A stretch of 64,000 nt of DNA. Source: Onchidella celtica (lineage: Eukaryota > Mollusca > Gastropoda > Systellommatophora > Onchidiidae). Position numbers and translations under genes: made by a program. The notes below the pieces were generated by a model. It was not told where the DNA came from and searched no databases. It saw nothing but the letters and a program-made list of their open reading frames with translations. Each line of letters begins with the position of its first letter. Position 1 is the first letter of the stretch. The DNA lies in contig OZ007582.1 of the NCBI GenBank assembly GCA_963931925.1, forward strand, positions 24,462,224-24,526,223, written 5' to 3'. Shown in pieces: positions 52,873 through 64,000 of the stretch.

Positions 52873-53388
52873 AAGAACAGTCTTTCCATTCTGTCCTCTG
52901 TGTCCTTTAGTTCTCTTTATTGTCCATGTGTTGAAATTCTCAACAATTTCTGTTCTTTATTCCTCTGGTGTTGTTAAGGTCATCATCATACCTGATGGAC
53001 GAACTATTATTATTATTATTATTATTGTGAGATTAATGTGAATTGAACTATTAACGTGCTATTGGCATGTTGGGGAGCTCTTGGAATGCTCAGGTGTTAT
53101 TGCCATAGGAATGTGTTATTAAGACATTGAGTGGAGAGGCTGAAGCCGACGTGTATTTAAAAGTAACTACCGGGTTGTGGACCCGAGGAAGAGTGCTTGA
53201 GGGAAAGAAGGCCGTTGGACGGCAGTTGATTAGAATAATATAATGTATGTAATTGCAGTGTTATCTTTATCTTTATGTGTAATAAATGTGTGAGTCTGAT
53301 GGGTTGTTCTGTTAAGTGTTATACGTGTTCGTTCGTGATTGTTGTCCTGTTATAATTATTACATCTCCCAGTCTGGGATTTGTGACAC

Positions 53389-53401
53389 TGGGGGCTCGTC
53401 C
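53389..53401 (+). promoter_or_regulatory. tRNA-Pro-type primer binding site of the LTR element
   Basis: TGGGGGCTCGTCC directly follows the 5' LTR and equals the start of the well-known retroviral tRNA-Pro primer site. Confidence 0.8.
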
Positions 53402-54403
53402 GTTGTGACGCTCGTCCGTTGTGACACTCGTCCGTTTAGTTTACCCGTGGTCATTTTGACATTGGGTATTCGTCATATCTAGTTGTTTTCTGTTGTGCTA
53501 GGAATTCGTGCTGTTGTCTTTTGTTCGTGGGATGAATGGAAATTTCATGATGGTATAATTTATGTATATTTATGAATATGTATTGATGCATGTATTACTA
53601 TAAATATGTACTAATGTGTGATTGAATTTTCACAGAGAGAGTGTGTGTGCCAGCCTAAGAAGTCAAGCGGCCAGAGCTCCGATTAACGGGAGGAGTTAGA
53701 CTCAAAAAGTTGAAAGTTAAGTAAAACTGAAATTTTGTGCCCTGGATTGAGGGCTGTCTTTTCATCTGTCTTTTTCCCTGTTTTTGCTGTTTTTGTTGTA
53801 ATTGATTATACGGGCGGTGGCGCAGGTTTGCTGTGGTGAACTTGGTTTATCCTCTTCGGGAGGTGGGCTAAACTTGGAACCACGTTCATCACAGTGAACA
53901 GTTCTGTAGGGCTTTGTTATTGTTTAGTGTAGCGTCGATATCTTCTCTGTTTCTGCAGGAAGACGTATTCTCTTGTCCCCTCTCTGACCTATCTGTAGAT
54001 ACGTTCTTTTTTTCAGGCTCTGTTCTTGTTCGTACCTTGTAGTGTAATCGGCGTAGTTAGGTTGCATTTTTTTCCCATTATAGCTTTTTTTTTAGAAGCT
54101 TTGTCCTAGTCTGGTTCGTTGTCTTTGATGTCCTTGTGGTCCTTCTTCTGAATTTCTTCATTTTTGTCTTTTCTATTCTCTTTTGTTATTTAATAGTGCT
54201 ATACATTTTATGAACATAGAATTAGTTAGAGAGAGTATGCTATAAAATGTTCAGTGAGGTGTGTTTCTGAATTGCATTTGGAAATAGTGCTTGTTATTGT
54301 AGTGGCATAATTTCAGGTCTCGGGATACGTCGGTTATAATAAGCTTATAGTAAGTACATAGATAGTTATTGCATTTCATATTGTATAATAATAAATCCAT
54401 GAA
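53402..54403 (+). other. 5' leader of the LTR element
   Basis: One kb of T-rich, non-coding leader between the primer site and the gag-like frame. Confidence 0.7.
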
Positions 54404-54967
54404 ATGGCGGATCTCCGTGAGCTCATGAAAGTGGGTACGGAACTTGGCCTTGAAGGCGTAGAGCTACGCGGCTGGATTAAAGAGCAGCAGGCGGAACTGC
54501 GCGAGGAGCGTGCTAAAGATAGAGAGCGAGAAAAAGAGGCTCAAGAGCGCCAACAGGAAAGAGAGGCTAAGGATAAGGAGCAGGAAAGAGAGGCTAAGGA
54601 TAAGGAGCAGGAAAGAGAGGCTAAGGATAAGGAGAGAGAGGCTAAGGATAAGGAGCAGGAAAGGGAGTTAAAGTTAAGGGAGATAGAAGCTCAAGAACGG
54701 GAGATAGAGGCTAGGGATAAGCAACAGGAGAGAGAGACGCGAATAAGAATCGCGGAATTGGAAATCAAAAAGAATGCGCCAACGGAAACATTTGAACGGC
54801 AGGGGCAAAACAAAAGTGGTGTTAGAATTAAGCTGCCGACGTTCGACGACCGGAAGGACGATATAGACGCCTTCCTTTACAGGTTCGAGCTAAATGCACA
54901 ACTGCAATGGGGGGAGAATAAGCATGGTCCACGTACCTGGCATCCTTATTGCAGGGGCGAGCGTTAA
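54404..54967 (+). pseudogene. gag-like part of the LTR element (N-terminal coiled coil)
   Basis: Fossil element part. Starts MADLRELMKVGTELGL, then a long charged coiled coil with repeated EREAKDKEQ units encoded by a short tandem repeat at about 54,555-54,665. The LPTFDDRKDDIDAFLYRFE segment is typical of Ty3/gypsy gag. Confidence 0.75.
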
Positions 54968-55039
54968 CGTACTTTAAAGAGTTACAGCGCGAAGACGTGC
55001 ATGATTACGATAAGCTGAAGTCTTTGCTGCTTCGCCGAT

Positions 55040-57673
55040 TTGCGCACGGAGGAATATTTCCGGGAGCAGTTTAGGCGAGCACGTGCGGATACCAGGGAGG
55101 ACTTTGCTGCCTTCGTCGCGAGACTGACAGAGTATTTTACGAACTGGTTGGACTTGTCCCATGTTGGCGCAGATTTTGCTAAATTGAAAGACCTAATGAT
55201 CCGTGACCAGCTGTACGCGTCGTGCCATAAAGATTTAGTGGCTTTTCTAAAAGAAAACGAACCCGCGACGGTGCAGGAGGCGTCAAAGTTGGCGGAAGCA
55301 TATCGTACGGCACATCCGTCCAAACCAGTCGGGAGGGCGTACGTACAGGATGCTGGTTACGTCGCCGTGGTTGAGGGGTCACCGACAGGACAGAGAGACA
55401 GGTCACGTCAGCGTGGTGCCTATAATGGGCAAGCCCAGGTTCAACGTAGGGGGTATTATCAATCACCTGCATGTGGAGCCGGTAAGTTTGACCGAGCAGG
55501 AGGGCTGGGTCGCGGTAATGGCCGAGGGCGGTTTGTAACCTTTGCCGATCATCGACGGCATAGGGACTTTAGTTCCGGTCGCGATGGGTCACGGGGACCC
55601 AGGTCTAGCGGAACACAGGGAGCGGAATGTTGGACTTGCGGACGCGTAGGTCATTTTTCACGGGATTGTAGGGCCGCGAAGTGTTGGAACTGCGGAAGAG
55701 CAGATCACATCAGCGTGAATTGCCCTGCAGATAGGATAGCGGCGAACGTGGATGGCAATCACGGTAGCTCCGCTCCATGTTCCCCTAATAAATTTCATCA
55801 TGCGGCCGCGTGTATTACATCGGACAACGGAGGCGGACAGTATTCTAAGTGTCCCAGTTGTGAGAAATTGTTATCTTCTGGTGTTTTACCTTGTGGGAGA
55901 AAGATTCCCGTTATAAATTCATGTCATACAGGAGGTGGTCTTAGGGTTTATCCGGGGTTTGTTGGGGACGAACCGGTCTCGGTTTTACGGGATACAGGAT
56001 CTACCGTTGTGGGGGTGCATAGAGACTGCATTCGGGATTCGCAGCTTACAGGTGAAACTGTCCCGTGCATTCAATTTTCAGGGGCCATTGAGAAATTACC
56101 ATTGGCAAAGATAGTGATTGATACGCCTTTCCTTAGCGGGGAAGTCGAAGCAGTCGTTGGTTTTTTCCCAGGCGCCCAGCTCGTCATTGATAATGTGTCT
56201 CGGGTAGTTTCCCCTTCCGAAGAGAATGTGCAGGCATGGTCACAATCAAAAGGTATTGACTTTTGTGCCGCAGTCGAGACACGTCGACAGGTAGGTGATA
56301 AGAGTAAGATTAGACCTTTGGCAACGCCAGCGGTCAACCTGGATATCACACCAGAGCGCTTGGCGAGATTACAAAAGGAGGATCCATCATTGAGTCCATG
56401 TTTCGGGGAAGCGCGAACAGAGAAAACGAGGGAATGTAAGAACGGTTCATCTTCCTTTGTTATCCAGGCGGGCATTCTGTTCCGAAAGTATGTCACGGTG
56501 GCTTCCATTTTAAAGCAGGTCGTTGTGCCAGCGTTGCTAATTGCAACAGTATTGCATTTGGCACATGATGTCCCATTAGCGGGTCATATGGGGATAGCTA
56601 GAACCAAAGAAAGGGTTCTTAAGAATTTTTATTGGCCATCCGTCCACAGAGATGTACGATTGTATTGTAAGACGTGCAGTGCGTGCCAAAAGACGACGCA
56701 TAAGGGACGTACACCCCAGGCTCCTCTTCAAAAGATCCCCACGGTTTCGGAGCCGTTTAAAAAGGTTTCGATAGACCTTGTTGGGCCCATTCACCCAGCT
56801 ACCGATAGGGGGAATCGATTTTTCTTAACGGTCATATGTAATGCTACGAGATGGCCAGAGGCGGTTCCTCTTCGGACCATTACGTCGGAGGCAGTCGCGG
56901 AAGCGTTGTTTGGAATTTTCGCTAGGGTAGGAATACCAGAACAAATTTTGTCTGATATGGGCGCGCAATTTACTTCGGAGATGATGAAGGAATTGTTTCG
57001 CTTATTTAGCATACAGCCCATCACTACCACCCCATATCATCCGCAGGCTAACGGCATGTGCGAGAGATTGAACTCGACGCTAAAGTCGATGCTGCGTGAG
57101 GTAGCTGCTGATCGCCCTAAAGATTGGGATATATATATCCCTGCAGTATTATTCGCGTATAGGGAGGTACGGCAGGAGTCAACGGGATTCTCTCCGTTTG
57201 AAATGTTGTATGGTCGTAGTCCTAGGGGTCCAACCGATGTTCTTCGGGACATGATGACGTCGCCATCATCAGGAGACGATGAGCAAATTTCAGTGTTTCA
57301 GTACCTGGTTGATTTAAGAGAGAGATTATCTTCAGCGCGCACTATGGCAGAAGCAGCTTCTAGTACCGCTTCAAAAAGAGCAAAAAACTATAAAGATAGA
57401 GGATCCAAACGGAGAATTTTTAAGCCAGGAGACAAGGTTCTATTGTTATTGCCTACGGATCATAATAAGTTATTGATGACATGGAAAGGTCCTTATGCTA
57501 TTGAGCGAGTTGTTTCGAAGGTAGATTACGCTATCCAGATTGATGGATCAATTAAGGTATTCCATGTTAATATGCTACAGAGATTTTATGAGAGACCAGA
57601 GTATCTGTGTGCTCAGACGAAACCAGTGGAGCGTGTCATACGTCGTCATGATCTGAACATATTCAGACACTGA
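55040..57673 (+). pseudogene. gag end, protease and integrase part of the LTR element
   Basis: Fossil element part. Retroviral-type capsid remnant, two CCHC zinc knuckles (CWTCGRVGHFSRDC, CWNCGRADHISVNC) near 55,630-55,725, an aspartic protease motif (LRDTGSTVVG) near 55,985, then an integrase. The integrase has its HHCC zinc module (HLAHDVPLAGHMG, CKTCSACQK), DDE core (SIDLVGPI, LSDMGAQFTSEMM, HPQANGMCERLN) and a GPYAIERV GPY/F tail. The integrase directly follows the protease. Confidence 0.85.
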
Positions 57674-57690
57674 CAGTAATTTTTAAACGA

Positions 57691-58407
57691 TTGCGTCATT
57701 TTGGGTTAACTGCTAAACCCGCAAAGATGTATTTGGCATGTCCAGAAATAGTATTCTTAGGACATATCGTGGGTAGAGGTGTTCAGAGACCTGAAGTAAC
57801 AAAAATTGAGAAATTAGTAGGGTTGCAAATCCCTAAAACAAAGAAACAAGTCAGAAGCTTAGTGGGAATTTTAAATTATTACAGGAAGTTCATTCCAAAT
57901 TTTTCCTCCTTGTCATCTTCTCTTACTGACCTTACTAAGAAGGGACAACCCGATAAGGTCCAGTGGACGTCTGTTTGTCAGATAGCATTTGATAAATTGG
58001 TGACAGCATTATCATCGTCACCCATTCTGATATTACCCGATTTTCGATTTCTCAGAACAGATGCATCGGACTCTGGTGTCGGCGCTTGTCTTCTACAGGA
58101 GAAGAACGAATGTTTCCATCCTGTATGTTATGTCAGTAGGAAGTTATTGCAGAGAGAAAGAAAGTATTCTGTGATAGAGCGGGAGTGTCTTGCCATTGTG
58201 TGGTCCGTCCAAAAATTAGGACGTTATCTGATGGGTCGAGAATTCTGTATCCAGACGGACCACAAGCCACTAACGTTTTTGTCTAAGAATCGTTCATCCA
58301 GCCCTCGCTTATCTAGATGGGCATTGGCTTTACAGCCGTATACGTTCGTCATTCAACCGATTCCAGGAACCAGCAATCATATCGCCGACTACCTTAGTCG
58401 AGCCTAG
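57691..58407 (+). pseudogene. RT thumb and RNase H part of the LTR element
   Basis: Fossil element part lying after the integrase. Contains FLGHIVGRGV, LVGILNYYRKFIPNFS, RTDASDSGVGACLLQ, ERECLAIVWSVQKL and TDHKPLTFL, all typical of Ty3/gypsy RT connection and RNase H. Confidence 0.85.
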
Positions 58408-58846
58408 GTGAAGATTTCAGTAGCTTACACATCGGAGGACAGGAACATTCGACAGACAGAACAACGAAGAGTCGCAGATTGTGCACAATTGGAAACGTAT
58501 ATCAGCAGAAATTGGGAAACATATGAACATTGACAGTGATCTGTGTGAACGTTTCTGCGATCATAAAATATTGACATTATAAATATTATATGAGGAATGG
58601 TTGATAGGTTGAGTGATTTTGATTCTGTATTAGGTATTATGTTTTAGTTAGGTATTGATGATGTGATACATATATGCCTAGTGCAGGGCAAATTGATCGC
58701 CAGGTTTTCCTCTGATTTAGGTATCATATGTGCTAGGGGCATGAGTAGGTCATTTTTACGTAAATATCGCTCACGCTCACTCGTTGACATTTATCTTGAT
58801 GCGATTTGGAAATTAATTGCATTAATTTTTTGGGGGTGGGGGATGA
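58408..58846 (+). other. 3' untranslated region and polypurine tract of the LTR element
   Basis: Non-coding. TGGGGGTGGGGGATGA immediately before the 3' LTR is a good polypurine tract. Confidence 0.75.
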
Positions 58847-59966
58847 TGTCACGAGTGGAGTGAGCGGGATTCAAGGATTACGGGGGCATGGAAGTGAGGG
58901 ATTGACTCACGGGATAGTGAGGCTGCTCACCTATATTGACTTCTGTTAGTTAACGTTAAAGCGTGAAATGTTGTGAGTTGGGGGGTCGGCATGAGGCGAG
59001 AGCGCTGTACTGACAATCACTGCAAGTTAAGGAGTCCCAGGGGACAGACGTGAGATCAGAGGCAGTCGGGAGATTGTTGTGTGTTTTCCAGTGATGACTG
59101 GTAGGTTGAACTATGATTTATAATTATGATGATTGATGTATTATATTCGCCTATGACCATGATGTAAATAAGTATATGTGAGGAATGTGGAAGTCAGTGA
59201 TTACTGTGTATAGAAATGTGCGCCATGAGCGATAGATGTAAGTTAGGTTCATGGATTCGTAGCGAGAGTGAGTGCTGTGTGGTACGGTGGAGGTGTGTTA
59301 CCCTAAGATGTGTGGTGAGTGAAAGGTGGACTATTGTGTGTACGCTTCATGGTTTGTAATGAGGGGTGAAATGGTTAGAAATGGTATGGTATTATACCAA
59401 TGTAATGTTCTTCTTGTAGGTGCCGGGGTCGGGCAGAGACGCCACCCGCGGTAAGCGAACTAGCACAGGGGATAGGCCAGCATAGGGCCGAAGGCTACGC
59501 ATACGCCAGTGGAGTGAAGCTGTCGAGCAGGACAGGAGGGGCGCATGAGTCGTGGCAGTCTGGCCACAGACAGGGATGTGTATATAATTGTTAATGTGCT
59601 CTTAAGATGTACTACATGTGATAGTGATATACGACTGTGCTATTGTGAGATTAATGTGAATTGAACTATTAACGTGCTATTGCCATAGGAATGTGTTATT
59701 AAGACATTGAGTGGAGAGGCTGAAGCCGACGTGTATTTAAAAGTAACTACCGGGTTGTGGACCCGAGGAAGAGTGCTTGAGGGAAAGAAGGCCGTTGGAC
59801 GCAGTTGATTAGAATAATATAATGTATGTAATTGCAGTGTTATCTTTATCTTTATGTGTAATAAATGTGTGAGTCTGATGGGTTGTTCTGTTAAGTGTTA
59901 TACGTGTTCGTTCGTGATTGTTGTCCTGTTATAATTATTACATCTCCCAGTCTGGGATTTGTGACA
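58847..59966 (+). repeat. 3' LTR, 1,120 bp
   Basis: Begins TGTCACGAGTGG, ends GTGACA, followed by the target duplication CCCAG. It is uninterrupted and serves as the empty-site reference for both insertions in the 5' LTR. Confidence 0.92.
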
Positions 59967-60163
59967 CCCAGCACCCGTTTCATTGTTTTAGTCGCTGCAT
60001 TTATAATTATGTAAATATGATGTAGTAATACGTCCTATTATGAGGATCTTACTAGCTTAAATTCTGATTACCCTCTGCAGAGGGCCACGCTTCGCCCCTG
60101 AGAGGGACCTAGATTGGCACATGCGGTCTTTTTCCACAACAGGATAAGTACTTTCATGGCTGC

Positions 60164-60218
60164 GTGACACCAAAGAATGTAGAAGTAACATAGTTATTTC
60201 TACAATCTTTGGTGACAC
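60164..60218. repeat. Strong 55-bp hairpin
   Basis: GTGACACCAAAGAATGTAGAA pairs with TTCTACAATCTTTGGTGACAC with one mismatch; the loop is about 13 nt. Function unknown. Confidence 0.75.
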
Positions 60219-60711
60219 GGGGGTAAACATTTGAGAGAGAAGGAATAGCCTTATTAGGTCACACAAGTAGAATGAAAGACAAATTGTAGGTTCTTCTTTC
60301 CACAATCTCAGTTGTCTGTCTTGTTTTTGCACTGTAGTTTGTTTCATATTTATTAGTGCCACACTCCTTATTGGGGTTACAATCCCTAGGCTGAATGGCG
60401 TTTTTGATTACAAAAACTGCAAATCATCTCACCAGATGAGGTAGCCACCTGGAAAAACTTACTTCGACCCTTCCCTTTGTCTCCCTGTTTCTCTGTCTCT
60501 CTATCTGTTTGCATGACCCCCCCTCCCCTCTCTCTCTTTCTCTTTCTTTCTCCCCACCCCCCCCCCCTCCTTTCGCTGCCTGTTTTATTTCAGTACCCTA
60601 TAAAGTCAAATCTGTCCATATTTTCCAGCATCAAGATATCTTGATAAAGTTAAAATTTTCAAAAAATGATTTCCACGCTAATTTCCTGAAACAACATTAA
60701 GCATTTTATGT

Positions 60712-61248
60712 AACTAGCTGAGTTGCACGGCCCTGCCCGGGATAAATCGATTTATTAGTTTCAGTTGTGGGTGATTATTATGGACCTGCTTCATTTTGCC
60801 TGTTCCTTTAGCTTTATTTTATTTTTGTTTGTTTGTTTTTAGATAAGCTTTACTGCTCTCCCTTTGCGCGTTGACATCCTGCGCGTCCCGCCAGCCTCCG
60901 TTAATGGCAATGATTTGCGCACGGGTTAGTTTGTTTGTTAGTGAACACATCGCAGGAAGTCATAACGTCATGTGTAGGCGGAAGTGGGCTATTATTAGAA
61001 ACATACATCAATATCTTCTTGATCGTAAATTTCGGATCAAACGCTCTCGTGAATTTAGTCTTTAATTATAACCGCATTTACCGATTAACTCAGAAATAAC
61101 AAACGGTTTTGTTTGTGTATAGCGATAGGAACAATGTTCGCTATCCCATAATTCTTTGTGCCAAATTTCAAGCCGGTGCGTTGTGTAGTTTCCGAGTCCA
61201 TAGGACTATTAGGGGTTTTGTTGTAGCTTTATTATATAGATATATAGA
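60712..61248 (+). mobile_element. Possible degraded retroposon (SINE or LINE 3' end)
   Basis: Opens AACTAGCTGAGTTGCACGGC and CCTGCCCGGG, and closes with GTGCCAAATTTCAAGCCGG, TAGTTTCCGAGTCCATAGG and a TATATAGATATATAGAT tail. This layout resembles common invertebrate retroposons that begin CTAGCTGxCCCGGC and end in a TATAGAT-type tail. No target duplication was found. Confidence 0.4.
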
Positions 61249-63835
61249 TGGTTCGACTGTTGGCGAGGCGATAACGGGACTAGTTTTCCAGAAAAGCGCC
61301 AAAATCTGGGATTGCTTAAAAGCCTCTGAGGCTTGTCAAATTACCTTTTGTCCTGAACATGCAGCATTCACAGCAAGCGTACATGCCACACCAACATTTG
61401 GCCGAAACAACAAAGAAATAAGTGGTAATGCATAATCACTACTACAGTATCTATTGAACTACTTTGGATAAATGAGAGAAGGCTAATAATCCTCGAAAGG
61501 TAATCTACAGTTACTAATAAACAAGCGACTGAAAAACAAGTTTACTCAAGTACAGTCAAGACGAAACTGGTTTCTCAAGCAGAGAAACCAACATAAATAT
61601 GGTGAGAAAAGGAGTGGGAGTGTAGGTACCAGGACAAAGATGGTACTTGTTTAATATTGGGAACAGGTGACAATCTGGGCAAAGAGGAGTTATCAGATAC
61701 TCTGGAGCCGATGCTATAAAAACTGTCTCCATTGTTTCCATCTCCCAATCCCACCTTTAGACAGGAAGCAATAGCATTCCTCCGCCGACCACCCACAATT
61801 CACTACACCTTTTATTTCAAATTCCACAGCCTTCAATACGCGATGCATTCTTTTCCCTTTCCGCGACGGTTATAATGGATGCCTCGTGATAATTATGTCG
61901 GGCACAATTATACGTTTTAATAGTGTGAGATTTGCAGCCCTGCTACAAATCTCAACTGCGCCAAAGCAGGCATTGTGCTCGCCTTTCTGGGGAAATTGCT
62001 CTAGATTGTGTGTGTGTCAAATACAATCTCAATTTTGACATGCAAAAAGCACCCCATTAATGGTCAGGAAAATTGCACCGAACTGAACGCCTTTGAAAGG
62101 CATTAAAATATTAATCGTAGCTCTGAAAACTCTTTTCAAAAAGCGGCCGGGACCTCTAACAGACAAACGAACATACATACAGGCCGAACGAACCTCGTAA
62201 TGTTATTTCTGGTATCAAAGTACCCTATTTGCACCAATATTCAGCCTGCCGTTCAACCATTCATGTTTGTTTTTTTTTTATTTTGTATTTGGGTTTAGTG
62301 GCTCATCTTGACGCCGTTCGCATTAAATTTGTTTATTTTCTTCCATTTTATCTTATTTAAGCTTGATAATGATACTCAGAGCTGCATCAACTGAAATTTC
62401 ACATACAAAATGAAATTGTTTATCTGTAAAGAAAATGCGTTTTGTAAAAAATCTAGGAGGAATTTTTGTAAATGAGTAAATAAAAAATATTTTAAAAAGT
62501 CGTGAAATCAACCGTAACAGACAGTATGACTGATTGACATCGACTAAGGTGAGAATGAAACATGAAATAGCTCCAGATAGAAGAAACCTCTACATAAGCG
62601 TACAATGCATAAATATATTAAATACACATTGTGTTAATGTTAAATGTATTATCATTATTATATTACTATTATTATTATTATTATTATTAGTTCAACGTTA
62701 TGTTACACAGCATTAGGCTACAGCAAGAATTACAAGGAAACATAGGCCTATGGCCTGACAAAATTCGATCGTACTGCCTTATAACTGTGTGTCAGTTCTT
62801 TACCAACGCCCTGTCAACATTGACTAAAGACCTAAGATGATGGGTTCGAGATCGTTGATATAAATTCATCACCATCCTCGTATGTCTCCTGCAATTTATA
62901 ATGTATCTGCCAAAACCACAGTCTTTGGAATCTGCCCGGGGGCTAAACACGGCTGTCTTGGTTAACACCCAAGAGAAACAGAAAGGAACATTCCAGATCT
63001 TATCTGGAGGAGCCCATTCTCCTGCCGCTCGGCGTCTAGTTCCTCGTTTGCGCTAGCTATCATCGTTTGGAGACATGCAGTAAATTGATTTTAACATTAC
63101 AAAGGCAAAATGAATAAATAAATAAATAAATCACATCTCGAAAATACATTGTCTTTTTATCCCCCCCCCCCCCCAACAACAACCTATTCTCCTAAAAACC
63201 CAGACCCTACTTGAATGATTAATTATAATTTGAAATTTTGTAATGGCAAGCTCATTATTTGGAGACCACGCAAGACCATTAATTCTAACTTCACCATTAT
63301 ATTAATGTAAACCCATTTTTCTCTTCTTTTCGATGGCAATTTTTAAACAATAAACACTTGCCATTCATAAAACAATTACGAACGTTCAATTTTGACGATT
63401 TTGTTATTTAATCTCCATTCCTCTGTGTATACTTTTTGAATATCTTCCCTACCTATGCAAAGTGCATAAGTGGGGGATATCTTCCCATCTATGCATTCTA
63501 TTTATAGTGTCAGAGCTGTCTGATTTAAGAACCAATGAAACGTCGCGAGTTGTCTTATCGATCGATAGAAATGTCAAGGCTTCGCGGGTCACGGCAAACA
63601 CAGCAATCACGGTGGCAACCCTACCAGCCCAGATCTAGAGCTGGTACTACACCAGTCCCCAGTGGGGAGTCTACCACCCCAGCCTCAGCTGTGGCCTGGC
63701 TTAGGTGAACAAAGGTGTTTGGTGTTCGGTGTTTCTTCAGAGCTTTCTGGAAACAGAACTATTGCTTGTCAAAATCGTCCTCTGAATTTCTTGGCCAGTT
63801 TCTTACTTTACAAGAATGAGCTGATAAGTGAATAG
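61249..63835. other. Unassigned sequence
   Basis: No gene or repeat ends recognised. Contains an (ATT)n microsatellite at about 62,653-62,690, an (AAAT)n run at about 63,112-63,131 and a C tract at 63,161-63,174. Confidence 0.5.
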
Positions 63836-63919
63836 AGGCATGGGGGTGAAGTGGCGTGATTCAGAGCTGAAGAGGCCAGGCATGGGGGTGAAGTGGCGTG
63901 ATTCAGAGCTGAAGAGGCC
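63836..63919. repeat. Perfect 42-bp tandem duplication
   Basis: AGGCATGGGGGTGAAGTGGC begins both units (63836 and 63878). The two 42-bp units appear identical. The length is a multiple of three, but no coding exon can be supported here. Confidence 0.9.
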
Positions 63920-64000
63920 ACCCTCTGACAAGTACCGAAATACGGCATTATTTTCACAACCAAATGTTACGGACTTGACTACATCATTGTTAAGCTCATG

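Larger units (their letters stand above)
48770..53022 (+). mobile_element. LINE, 4.25 kb, possibly full length, inside the 5' LTR
   Basis: Inserted in the 5' LTR. The 3' LTR gives the empty site GTGCTATTGTGAG. Short target duplication TATTG at 48765-48769 and 53023-53027. The 5' UTR is about 0.9 kb, then endonuclease and RT coding, a 150-bp 3' UTR and an (ATT)n tail. The family differs from the LINE at 36477. Confidence 0.88.
47746..53387 (+). repeat. 5' LTR, interrupted by two insertions
   Basis: The LTR itself is 47746-48287, 48513-48769 and 53028-53387, with the hairpin retroposon (48288-48498, plus its second target duplication 48499-48512) and the LINE (48770-53022, plus its duplication 53023-53027) between. 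Nearly identical to 58847-59966 once the insertions are ignored. Confidence 0.9.
47746..59966 (+). mobile_element. Ty3/gypsy-type LTR retrotransposon, broken, with nested insertions
   Basis: Two LTRs of about 1.1 kb begin TRTCACGAG and end GTGACA, with 5-bp target duplications CCCAG at 47741-47745 and 59967-59971. Next to the 5' LTR, TGGGGGCTCGTCC matches a tRNA-Pro primer site. Parts in order: gag with coiled coil, two CCHC knuckles, DTGS protease, integrase with GPY/F module, then RT thumb and RNase H. The integrase lies before RNase H, the order known from Gmr1-like gypsy elements. The element is a fossil: broken, with a small number of breaks and no complete RT, plus two foreign insertions in the 5' LTR. 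The LTRs are nearly identical, so it is young. Confidence 0.9.

Overview
This is eukaryotic, animal-type DNA: AT-rich, intron-rich, with canonical GT/AG introns, and densely packed with transposable elements. Gene content, intron style and repeat types suggest a lophotrochozoan, most likely a gastropod mollusc. The organism assignment is inference. No bacterial-type operon, rRNA, tRNA or CRISPR was seen.

Layout. (1) 424-23847, plus strand: the 3' half of TTC21B (IFT139/THM1), a TPR subunit of the ciliary intraflagellar transport complex A. Twenty coding exons were assembled by eye, all with consistent phase, giving 719 residues and a stop. The 5' half of the gene lies left of the window. Its introns hold MITEs, a Tc1/mariner-type element, fold-back elements and two copies of an unusual hairpin retroposon. 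(2) 23848-28772: probable 3' UTR, a 482-bp 5'-truncated LINE with a 12-bp target-site duplication, a tandem duplication, and a Harbinger-like element. (3) 28773-32260: an apparently complete piggyBac transposon with a two-exon transposase, matching inverted ends, TTAA flanks and four 18-bp subterminal palindromes. (4) 32261-38340: dispersed repeats, a TTAA-flanked non-autonomous DNA transposon and a longer LINE copy with an open 613-codon reverse-transcriptase frame. (5) 40698-42796, minus strand: a two-exon host gene for a multi-pass membrane protein of the TspO-like PTHR33802 type. A small DNA transposon sits just upstream of it. (6) 47746-59966: a young but broken Ty3/gypsy-type LTR element with 5-bp target duplications. 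Its 5' LTR has been interrupted by a hairpin retroposon and by a 4.25-kb LINE. (7) 59972-64000: a possible degraded retroposon, a strong hairpin, a 42-bp tandem repeat and otherwise unassigned sequence.

The two host genes show no functional link. The most unusual features are the hairpin retroposon family (three copies, two with 12-14 bp target duplications), the subterminal palindromes of the piggyBac, and the protease-integrase-RNase H order in the gypsy element.
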